This document shows positions 16,841 to 23,447 of a DNA stretch of 23,447 bases, piece after piece. The DNA lies in the NCBI GenBank assembly GCA_002502625.1, contig DAPV01000009.1, forward strand, positions 1 to 23,447, written 5' to 3'. The notes under the pieces are model-generated. The model was not told the origin of the DNA, did not search any database, and saw only the letters and a program-made list of their open reading frames with translations. Within the stretch, counting starts at the first letter, position 1. Each line of letters opens with the position of its first letter. The position numbers and the translations under genes were made by a program. This stretch comes from Euryarchaeota archaeon UBA125. GTDB taxonomy: Archaea > Thermoplasmatota > Poseidoniia > Poseidoniales > Thalassarchaeaceae.

Positions 16841-17713
16841 CTAATTCAACTTGGCCCGGGTTAGTGTACTCAATCTATCATGTTGCTCTGAATCGATACC
16901 CAATGCCGTACGTAAATCTTGAATGAATGAATGCGACTCATCAGTCGACCAATTTAATGCTTCCATTGCACCAAAATATGCTCTTTCCTCTAATGAAAGA
17001 CATTCTGACAATGTCCGTTCAACTAAAGTGCTGTAAGCCTCATGATCAATACCTGACTCAACTGCAATTCTGCGTAGTATTTTTTCTTCATTTTTATCAA
17101 TATAGCCATCTGCTAATGCTGTCATCAATGCAGTTCTAATTAGTCTAGATTCGAGACCATTAGATTTGTCGTTAGAAATTCTTTCTTTAATTCGTTCTAA
17201 TGTCTCTCTATCAACATGTAATTCTTGAGCAGCGGTTTCTAGTAGACGCTCTTCTGCTGTAGTTAATATCCCATCTTCATATGCAACCTTGACAAGTTCT
17301 GCTAAACGGCCTATAGAAGGTGATTCATACATATTTGTTGGAGGATATAGATATTCTAAAATGTCAGATGAACGAGTATATATTGATGAAAGTAGAACAC
17401 ATCCATTGTCTGTTTCAACTTCCCAAATCAATATACTTTTCAATAAATCAGATGCCATTTTCTGACCCTTGTCTGTTAAGGAGTAGACCTGTACTTTTCT
17501 TTTTGTATTAGCCACATGTCTCAACTCAATAGTAATTAGATTGGAATCTTCTAATCTTCTCATTGTTCTAGGTAAGTGTCTTCTGTGAACACCCACTGCA
17601 TTTGAAACACCAGACTGTGAGTGTTCAATAGGTGCATCCCATGCATTCTCGATCATATACCTATCATGTAAATGTAGCAACACTCTTTCTTGGACAGTAA
17701 GTTGCCGTCTCAT
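16841..17713 (-). CDS. Winged-helix regulator with TerB-like helical domain
   Basis: A 290-residue two-part protein. Residues 1-100 form a MarR/winged-helix-like DNA-binding domain: TVQERVLLHLHDRY, then HSQSGVSNAVGVHRRHLPRTMRRLED as the recognition helix-turn-helix, then a wing and VYSLTDKGQKMASDLL. Residues about 135-285 are alpha-helical and hold two TerB-like acidic repeats (VKVAYEDGILTTAEERLLE and MTALADGYIDKNEEKILRR), a fold often found in stress-related proteins. There is no transmembrane segment, so it is cytoplasmic. I infer a transcription factor with a sensing or interaction module; the signal is unknown. It heads a minus-strand cluster with the kinase and archease, and is divergent from endA. 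An inverted repeat in the shared 93-bp gap is a candidate operator. Confidence 0.72.
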   Translation of the reverse strand: MRRQLTVQERVLLHLHDRYMIENAWDAPIEHSQSGVSNAVGVHRRHLPRTMRRLEDSNLITIELRHVANTKRKVQVYSLTDKGQKMASDLLKSILIWEVETDNGCVLLSSIYTRSSDILEYLYPPTNMYESPSIGRLAELVKVAYEDGILTTAEERLLETAAQELHVDRETLERIKERISNDKSNGLESRLIRTALMTALADGYIDKNEEKILRRIAVESGIDHEAYSTLVERTLSECLSLEERAYFGAMEALNWSTDESHSFIQDLRTALGIDSEQHDRLSTLTRAKLN

Positions 17714-17771
17714 GTTACCACATGCTCAATTCTAACATAGACCGATATGAAAGATTTGTATTCACGTTCAT

Positions 17772-17791
17772 CCGAATGCTGATACATTCGG
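17772..17791. promoter_or_regulatory. Candidate operator: inverted repeat between regulator and endA
   Basis: CCGAATG, 6 bases, CATTCGG: a perfect 7-bp inverted repeat in the 93-bp divergent gap. It lies 16 bp before the endA ATG at 17807 and 59 bp before the regulator's start. A dimeric winged-helix protein such as the adjacent regulator could bind it. It could instead be a hairpin or chance. Confidence 0.45.
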
Positions 17792-17806
17792 TTATGATGG
17801 AATAGC

Positions 17807-18739
17807 ATGGATGAGTCCGATGGTGATGTGATAATGACTGAGCCACAGTGGCAACGTCTATGGGAAAAATCAGCTATTGGTACAAGATTAGAAGGTGGTG
17901 GGTTGAAACTTTTTCCTGAAGAGGTTATATTTGCTCACATACATAGACATCAATCATTACCTCATGATGATTGGATAAACGATAAAATCACAAATAATCA
18001 AGATTTAGAAGAGAAATTTTTCATGCTTGAAGCATTAAGAGTACCTGGTAACCTTGTACAATTATATCCTAAAAATAATGCTAGTAAAGGTACGTGGGCA
18101 TTGAGATGGCATAAAGAAACTCATCCAGACAGAGATGACCCCACATCTGAAATAAGATGGTACAGAGCAAGAGATTACATCGATATTAATGAACTATTAT
18201 TATGGACAATTAGTGTGGTAAATAACAATCGAATACCTGAGATATTAGTAATTGATGATGAATATTCTATTGTTTCATATGAATTAATGATTGCAGATCC
18301 AATAGGTAATGTTCACTATGACTCAACATCAAATATGAATGAATGGACAAATTTAGGCATAAATACACGTTTCAGAAACAGATTGAATGAAATAGAAATA
18401 TCGATGATTAATCAACATGATTCAACAATACACAATACTGTACTTACAGATTTAATTTCAAGAGGGCTTGCTATTCGATCTGGATTCAAATACGGCACAC
18501 TTTGGAGAGGATATTCGACCAAGATAGGTGATGAACATGCTCCATGGTTAATTGATACAACGATTGAAGCACCTAATAATTGGACGCAAGCTTGCCTGAA
18601 TGCACGTCTAGCTGCTGGTGTAAACAAGAAGTATATTATCGCAATTATTGATGAAAATAATCGTTCTGATAATATTCAGTATCTTGAATTTCGTCGACCT
18701 CCATCGTATCGACGATGGACAAATTTGACTCGACACTGA
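17807..18739 (+). CDS. endA: tRNA intron endonuclease EndA (alpha2-type)
   Basis: A 310-residue tRNA-splicing endonuclease that cuts the bulge-helix-bulge of precursor tRNA. The C-terminal catalytic domain has the family pattern: LISRGLAIRSGFKYGTLWRGY with catalytic Tyr236, DEHAPWLID with His244, and AAGVNKKYIIAI with the Lys at 274/275, then YLEFRR. The N-terminal half repeats this fold in degenerate form (WEKSAIGTRLEGGGLKLFPEE, and EILVIDDEYSIVSYEL) without the catalytic triad. This matches the duplicated alpha2 architecture of about 300 residues. ATG 17834 (Met10) is a strong alternative start because GGTGAT lies 6 nt before it; the ATG at 17807 would be leaderless. It overlaps the convergent protease gene by 95 bp, inside its conserved C-terminal region, so both frames are used there. 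It functionally pairs with the archease gene nearby. Confidence 0.88.
   Translation: MDESDGDVIMTEPQWQRLWEKSAIGTRLEGGGLKLFPEEVIFAHIHRHQSLPHDDWINDKITNNQDLEEKFFMLEALRVPGNLVQLYPKNNASKGTWALRWHKETHPDRDDPTSEIRWYRARDYIDINELLLWTISVVNNNRIPEILVIDDEYSIVSYELMIADPIGNVHYDSTSNMNEWTNLGINTRFRNRLNEIEISMINQHDSTIHNTVLTDLISRGLAIRSGFKYGTLWRGYSTKIGDEHAPWLIDTTIEAPNNWTQACLNARLAAGVNKKYIIAIIDENNRSDNIQYLEFRRPPSYRRWTNLTRH
17822..17827 (+). promoter_or_regulatory. Shine-Dalgarno site for an alternative endA start
   Basis: GGTGAT lies 6 nt before ATG 17834 and matches the archaeal anti-Shine-Dalgarno. It favours Met10 as the true endA start. Confidence 0.5.
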
Positions 18740-20747
18740 AAGATTCTACTGTGTCAATTTGCTTATTGTTGGAATTTTTACTAAAAGTGAATGATGGTAA
18801 TACTGTAATTGATAGAAGTAATATCAAAATTGATACTAATGTTGCAGGTTCAATATAATCACCAAATGGTCCTGATCGTATATTTTCAGTATACAATGTG
18901 ATATCGATATCTGATCTAGTACCTTCCTCAGTATATAGTACAATAGTTCCTTCAGCAAACATATTTGGAGTCAGTAATCCATTTGGGTTTATGGTTACAT
19001 TAATCAAATTCGATTCTGATATAATCATTGTACTATCGATATCAGCAATACGGTCAAGTGCACCTTCAATACTGACTGAATATATTCTATCACCTTCACC
19101 TACCAATTCAACAGGTATGTATAGTTGAGTAGAATCATCGTAAGATATTGTTGTTTCATAGAACGAATTAACCATCTTATGTGGAACAATAGCCCATTTA
19201 ATAATTACAGATCGATATATATCTGCACCACAACCAATAGTTCCTGATAGTGTACCAGAAGAACCAATTATTGATTGTTGGACCCAATCCAAAGATATTG
19301 ATATATTTTGTCCTGATATTTGAGAAGTAATATTAATGCGAGGATTACGATTATCTGTTGAAATGAGTGATATCCATGGTATACATGAAGTCTCTATGTC
19401 GAATAGTAATTCAATCGAATCATCCTGTAATAGTTCAATAGTAGATCGTTCGGGAAGAACATCATTTGTTCGATTTGAAATAAATTGAATTGATATTTCA
19501 ATAGAATTAGAATTCATTTCTATTACAGTAACATTCCAATCTACTATTCGTCCATGTGCGTCGTATATTAGATATCCATCAGATCCTATAATATCACCTT
19601 GAACGAATAGATCAGATTGTGAACCTGAATCAGATCCAGTAACTAAATCTGAATTGGAATCTGCTTCTAATATACGCAGAAATGGTGAACTAGGGTCAAT
19701 ATTTACTTCATTACCAGTGATATCTTTCTGGTATTCATCCTTAATTGATACTAGCAATCCGTGTCCAGGTAATTCTCTATCAAATCCAATATCTCCTCTA
19801 TATTCGAAATAAACAGTTTCTGTAGGTGAAATATGTAACAATAATGAATTTCCACCTGCAGACATAGGTGTCAAATTAATGTGTGATGACGGGAATGATG
19901 TTGCATCTACTGATCTATCTAGTCCAATCAATTCCATTGTAACACTCATTGGTAGGCTAGGTGTTCTACCATTTCCATTCCAATTACCACTGGACATGAT
20001 ATCAAAATCACCCACACCATTCCATTCATCGGAATTATAATCATCATGCACATCGTAGAGATCAAGTCCACCCATTTGATGAATCATCTCGTGAATGATT
20101 GTACCTAACCCACTTTGGAATGATGCCATAGTATAATGTGAAATACTAGTATTTCCTTTTTCAATTGGATCTGATAGATGTTGAAAATGACTCCAAATAT
20201 CACTCGATTTCCCGCTAGTTTCCTGAGGTCTACCTGTATGCAGCATTAGTAATCTATCTAGAGTTCCGTCGTTATCTAAATCAAATTGATTTAGATCAAT
20301 ATCATCTGGTATTGCACGAATTACAGATGAAGCTAGATCTGATGGTCGAGATCCATCAGATGCTACATCACGATTACCGTTATGATCAGTACCCCAAGCA
20401 GAAGGTGGAGATGGAGCAGAATATATTGATTCAGATATTACTATATCTAGAATTGAATTTGAAGCAGTTAATTCATCGATATAGTCATCTGCACCATCAA
20501 CACCCATTAACATATTTTGCGCATGAGTTGCATCTTTTCCAACACTAACGGGTAATCCATCAAATTCTATTATAATAACTAGCCATCGTTCATTCTCTTG
20601 AATACCCAACAGTTCATCAGAATCTTCATGCTGATGTGAAACTTGAGTATTTATCAAAACATTTTCAACGATTTCTGGTTGAACGAATGTACCAATTGAA
20701 GTAATCAGCAGGACGACTGCGGCTATGACTCGAAGTGACCTGATCAC
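18645..20747 (-). CDS. M6-family (immune inhibitor A-like) secreted metalloprotease
   Basis: A 700-residue exported zinc protease. A signal-like hydrophobic N-terminus (residues 5-23) precedes a catalytic domain with the zinc motif HExxHxxGxxD: His219, Glu220, His223 and Asp229 in HEMIHQMGGLDLYD, the signature of M6/immune-inhibitor-A-type metzincins. Typical M6 features precede and follow it (DLDNDGTLDRLLMLHTG; GVGDFDIMSSGNWNG). Beta-rich domains fill about 300-620, then a transmembrane anchor at about 635-655 and a 45-residue acidic tail. It therefore probably sits on the cell surface and degrades extracellular protein. The GTG start at 20747 occurs in ATGTGA, as at 1616. The last 95 bases overlap endA on the other strand. 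It is 45 bp downstream of tatC on the same strand; the leader has no twin-arginine motif. Confidence 0.9.
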   Translation of the reverse strand: MIRSLRVIAAVVLLITSIGTFVQPEIVENVLINTQVSHQHEDSDELLGIQENERWLVIIIEFDGLPVSVGKDATHAQNMLMGVDGADDYIDELTASNSILDIVISESIYSAPSPPSAWGTDHNGNRDVASDGSRPSDLASSVIRAIPDDIDLNQFDLDNDGTLDRLLMLHTGRPQETSGKSSDIWSHFQHLSDPIEKGNTSISHYTMASFQSGLGTIIHEMIHQMGGLDLYDVHDDYNSDEWNGVGDFDIMSSGNWNGNGRTPSLPMSVTMELIGLDRSVDATSFPSSHINLTPMSAGGNSLLLHISPTETVYFEYRGDIGFDRELPGHGLLVSIKDEYQKDITGNEVNIDPSSPFLRILEADSNSDLVTGSDSGSQSDLFVQGDIIGSDGYLIYDAHGRIVDWNVTVIEMNSNSIEISIQFISNRTNDVLPERSTIELLQDDSIELLFDIETSCIPWISLISTDNRNPRINITSQISGQNISISLDWVQQSIIGSSGTLSGTIGCGADIYRSVIIKWAIVPHKMVNSFYETTISYDDSTQLYIPVELVGEGDRIYSVSIEGALDRIADIDSTMIISESNLINVTINPNGLLTPNMFAEGTIVLYTEEGTRSDIDITLYTENIRSGPFGDYIEPATLVSILILLLSITVLPSFTFSKNSNNKQIDTVESFSVESNLSIVDTMEVDEIQDTEYYQNDYFHQ

Positions 20748-20792
20748 ATACCGGAATAAAATGAATTGAATATCAATCCATGTGATGATTGC

Positions 20793-21995
20793 TTAGTATT
20801 CATCATATTGTGGCAAAGAAATGTATCCAGGTGGAATGTACCTACCCCAACCTGGATCTGATATTACTATTGAATCATCAAAATCAGAATGATTATTAGA
20901 AACTTGATTTAATTGTATCATGCGTCTTTGATTTGCAAGATTATTATCTTCAGGATGAAATCCACGTTTGTCTAACCATGAAAGACCGATTAATTGTATA
21001 GAAGATGTTTTTAGATAATCTTGTATAACTTTAGGTACGGGAATACCGTTACATCCAGTTACAATCAACTTCGTATAATCATTTGATTTTAAAATTTGAA
21101 TTAATCGGTCGTTAGAATCATGATTTAGACAAATTGATTCAGTTTTGATGATTGCTACATTAGATGGAGCATTTTTCAATGCAGGACATGAGTCTTCACA
21201 AACACAATCCAATACTGCAACTCTGTTTATCGACCCATCCGAATTTAAGGTGATAAATCCTGACTGTATCAATGATGTATTCTTTGGAGGAATCAAAGCA
21301 TAAATTAATTCTGTAATAATAATTACACCAATAGATAAAGGAAGCCATATTGGTGATAAAGGGCCAGATAATAATAAGAATAATATGAATAGTGAAATCA
21401 TATGAATCCTCCATTTAACAGGTGTTGATTCAATGTTATCGCGATCTACTAAAATAGCTGCAATACCCTGTGATGTGAGAGCAATAATTGATATTACGAT
21501 AGACCAAGTTATACCTAGAACTATCGTGTAAATCAGACTAATATCGTAACTAGATGATAGTTGATCTATCGCGGTGATTTCAGTAAAATCTTTCATAATA
21601 TTTGGTGAAATGATGAACCAACAATATGGAATAATTAAACAAATTACAAGAGTAGAAAATCCAATTAAGTTTAGAATTAACTTACGTTCGAAATCATATA
21701 AGGCAGGATTTACAAATTTAATTATCAAAAAAGAAGCATATGGAATGGACATAATGAGGCCTGCTAACATTACAGTACCCCATCGCATTCTTAACCATCT
21801 TTCAGGAGAATATACTGTCAATTCTGAAATATCAAATTCAAATGAAGATATCCAAGTGGAAATAATTTGATCTATAAATATAGTAACAATTATTGATGCA
21901 AATAGAAAAGCAATAAACCATTTTTTTATGAATATAAATACATCATTTAAGTGGGTTGAAATATCATCCATCGAGTCAGATGGGGTGACATCCAT
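20793..21995 (-). CDS. tatC: TatC translocase fused to an HdrA-like cysteine domain
   Basis: A 400-residue protein. Residues 1-245 are TatC, the twin-arginine signal receptor and channel core: about six transmembrane helices, the conserved loop TVYSPERWLRMRWG before helix 2, and IKFVNPALYDFERK between helices 2 and 3. From about residue 255 a soluble domain follows that normal TatC lacks. It has CxC at 264/266 (AVLDCVCEDSCPAL), Cys270, Cys289 (ESICLNHD) and Cys315 (LIVTGCNGIPVPKVIQ). The order resembles the N-terminal domain of heterodisulfide reductase HdrA (CHCG, then MCS, then VVAACSPR), which in HdrA helps bind an iron-sulfur cluster. The TatC part is secure; the HdrA relation is by motif order only. 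No tatA is visible nearby. It lies 37 bp after the CxCH protein and 45 bp before the M6 protease. Confidence 0.88.
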   Translation of the reverse strand: MDVTPSDSMDDISTHLNDVFIFIKKWFIAFLFASIIVTIFIDQIISTWISSFEFDISELTVYSPERWLRMRWGTVMLAGLIMSIPYASFLIIKFVNPALYDFERKLILNLIGFSTLVICLIIPYCWFIISPNIMKDFTEITAIDQLSSSYDISLIYTIVLGITWSIVISIIALTSQGIAAILVDRDNIESTPVKWRIHMISLFILFLLLSGPLSPIWLPLSIGVIIITELIYALIPPKNTSLIQSGFITLNSDGSINRVAVLDCVCEDSCPALKNAPSNVAIIKTESICLNHDSNDRLIQILKSNDYTKLIVTGCNGIPVPKVIQDYLKTSSIQLIGLSWLDKRGFHPEDNNLANQRRMIQLNQVSNNHSDFDDSIVISDPGWGRYIPPGYISLPQYDEY

Positions 21996-22032
21996 AGACG
22001 TTCCAGGGGCAACAGGTAGATGGCTATGACGA

Positions 22033-23073
22033 TTACATCAGATCATCAGGTGTTGGTTCTGAATTCATTGAGAGCCATGTGCGATATACTGCATATGTGG
22101 CCCATAGAGCGCAGAAGAATGAGGTTGCCCACAAGAATACAGCAGAATCATCTGCCTTCATGATAACACCGAAATAAAACAAAATAGCAGCAACAACAGA
22201 ATATCTTAACATCTGTGGATATGCTAATTCTGATGCTAAATATGGTGGCCTCTCTCCACGATTACGTTCCATTATTTCACGTTGAACTACAGCGCCAAGA
22301 ATTAACATTACCAAACTAGCCCAATAGTAGATATTTCCTTTTAGGAATATATCTGTCGACAATGCGACCTGTCGCTCGTATTCAACCTGATCATCTGTAA
22401 CTTCTGCAACAAACAAATTTTGGTATGTTCCAACACTAACTGTTCTAGTAATCAATGAATCCATATCTTCGGCATTTGTAACTGTACCAGGCGCATTGAT
22501 TGAGAAACTCAAAACATTCCAATAATCACCTTCGTCAGCTTGACCATTATCGTTAATCGAATTACCAGCTACAAGAAAAACAACAGGTCCAACATCTGAG
22601 GTGGGTGCTGTCCATTGAATATTCCATTGACCATCATCGTCTACATCTGATTGAGATATATTGTATATTGTAGTTCGCTCACTTGATTCTTCATCAGGAG
22701 TGCCGACAGCTGCACGAATATCTTCATTTTCATCCCAAGTAAAGAGCCCCATATTGCCAGATGTCATGAGGAAACCTCCAGCGACATTTCCAGATTCACC
22801 TGCTAAAGTATTCGCATCTTGAACTAATATTGTGAAATTATAGGTTACATCAACATCGTATTGAATAGGTACGCCAGAAACGCTAACAATAGCGCGATCT
22901 GAAGGTTGGCCATTTAATGGCCCACCTAAACCATGACAAGTACAACCATAAGCAGCTACAGGATTTCCATTATTATCTTCTAGTGGTGGACCTAAATGAT
23001 ATGCAACGGAAGGAGTAGCTAAAATAGAAAAAAGAAAAATAAGTACTGATAAACGTACAAATGTTCGTTTCAC
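22033..23073 (-). CDS. Secreted CxCH-motif protein with Reeler-like domain and C-terminal membrane helices
   Basis: A 346-residue protein. The signal peptide ends near PSVA-Y25. The mature N-terminus has GCTCHG (Cys44, Cys46, His47), then a beta-sandwich to about residue 205 resembling the Reeler/choice-of-anchor V domain, which in bacteria starts with a CxxCH haem-like motif. Here one spacer residue is missing, giving CxCH. Motifs such as GGFLMTSGNMGLFTW and WNIQWTAPTSDVGPVVFLVAG fit that fold. The C-terminus has about three transmembrane helices (about 251-270, 287-305 and 311-330) and an acidic tail. The start is GTG 23073, with AAGGAG at 23082-23087. Only 24 bp separate it from the upstream EF-2 gene. 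A covalent haem on CxCH is possible but unproven; structural Cys or metal binding are alternatives. Confidence 0.78.
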   Translation of the reverse strand: MKRTFVRLSVLIFLFSILATPSVAYHLGPPLEDNNGNPVAAYGCTCHGLGGPLNGQPSDRAIVSVSGVPIQYDVDVTYNFTILVQDANTLAGESGNVAGGFLMTSGNMGLFTWDENEDIRAAVGTPDEESSERTTIYNISQSDVDDDGQWNIQWTAPTSDVGPVVFLVAGNSINDNGQADEGDYWNVLSFSINAPGTVTNAEDMDSLITRTVSVGTYQNLFVAEVTDDQVEYERQVALSTDIFLKGNIYYWASLVMLILGAVVQREIMERNRGERPPYLASELAYPQMLRYSVVAAILFYFGVIMKADDSAVFLWATSFFCALWATYAVYRTWLSMNSEPTPDDLM

Positions 23074-23081
23074 TATAATCG

Positions 23082-23087
23082 CTCCTT
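23082..23087 (-). promoter_or_regulatory. Shine-Dalgarno site of the CxCH-protein gene
   Basis: AAGGAG on the minus strand lies 8 nt before GTG 23073 and decides that GTG start. Confidence 0.6.
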
Positions 23088-23097
23088 AAGATAATAA

Positions 23098-23447
23098 TCA
23101 GTCAGTATAGTTGGCCTCAGTAGGAACCTCAGCCTTCAGACCCTTTCTTTCACGTATTTCTTGGGTAACTTTTTCGAATAATTGAGGCGGTACCTGTTCA
23201 AAACCAGCATTTTCTGTATTCCATGTGGCTCTACCTTGACTTGCAGCTCGAATATCATTAGAAAATCCAAAGGTCTCAGCGACAGGAAGTCTGCCAATTA
23301 CAGTAGTGATATTTCCATCTACAGGCATGTCTTCAATTACGCCACGACGAGTAGTTATTTGTCTAGTAATTCCACCCATAACATCGTTTGGCGCAGATAC
23401 CTGAAGTTTCTGCATTGGTTCCATTAATGATGATCTAGCTCTGACCA
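23098..23447 (-). CDS. fusA: Translation elongation factor 2, C-terminal fragment (cut by window edge)
   Basis: The frame is open from the window's right edge (about 115 residues visible) to the TGA at 23098-23100. It matches the C-terminal domains IV-V of archaeal EF-2: LMEPMQKLQVSAP, MGGITRQITTRRGVIEDM, LPVAETFGFSNDIRAASQGRA, TWNTENAGFEQVP and EIRERKGL. EF-2 is the GTPase that drives ribosomal translocation; its GTPase and diphthamide regions lie outside the window. The methionine at 23424 is an internal residue, not a start. It lies 24 bp upstream of the CxCH-protein gene, so read-through into that minus-strand cluster is possible. Confidence 0.97.
   Translation of the reverse strand, partial: VRARSSLMEPMQKLQVSAPNDVMGGITRQITTRRGVIEDMPVDGNITTVIGRLPVAETFGFSNDIRAASQGRATWNTENAGFEQVPPQLFEKVTQEIRERKGLKAEVPTEANYTD

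Overview
The window is low-GC, gene-dense archaeal chromosomal DNA. I infer an uncultured marine euryarchaeon of the Poseidoniales (Marine Group II) type. The basis is a C-terminal fragment of elongation factor 2, an archaeal SRP RNA, an archaeal-type tRNA intron endonuclease with archease, a geranylgeranyl-reductase family enzyme, and large secreted proteins rich in calcium-binding DxDxDG repeats, together with several bacterial-looking genes. The lineage is inferred from gene content; no 16S rRNA gene or database match was available. I found no tRNA, CRISPR array, insertion sequence or phage gene.

Layout. (1) 1-5650, plus strand: the end of a calcium-repeat surface protein, a membrane-anchored Ig/PKD-like protein, an Xaa-Pro aminopeptidase (PepP) and a radical-SAM enzyme of the MqnC/CofH family that overlaps pepP by 8 bp. 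(2) 13324-5640, minus strand: a small unknown protein, a bacterial-style type IA topoisomerase III, a geranylgeranyl-reductase-like flavoprotein, and a 1040-residue lipoprotein with TSP3 repeats and a PNGase F-like C-terminal half. (3) 13378-15275, plus strand: class 2 dihydroorotate dehydrogenase (PyrD), a CcmE-like haem chaperone with a Cys-type haem site, and the SRP RNA. (4) 17713-15275, minus strand: a winged-helix/TerB-like regulator, a PfkB-family kinase resembling heptose kinases, and archease. (5) 17807-18739, plus strand: EndA. (6) 23447-18645, minus strand: EF-2 (partial), a CxCH-containing membrane protein, TatC carrying a C-terminal HdrA-like cysteine domain, and an M6-family metalloprotease whose end overlaps EndA by 95 bp.

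Themes. Protein export and the cell surface recur: SRP RNA, TatC, the lipoprotein, the M6 protease and the calcium-repeat proteins. This fits a protein- and glycoprotein-degrading heterotroph, with PepP finishing peptides inside the cell. A second theme is membrane redox: MqnC-like menaquinone synthesis, quinone-dependent PyrD, CcmE haem delivery, a possible haem protein with CxCH, and the TatC fusion with its cysteine domain. A third is tRNA splicing, where EndA cuts introns and archease assists the RtcB ligase. The most unusual items are the TatC-HdrA-like fusion, the PNGase F-like archaeal lipoprotein, and the CxxxY CcmE paired with a shortened CxCH motif.
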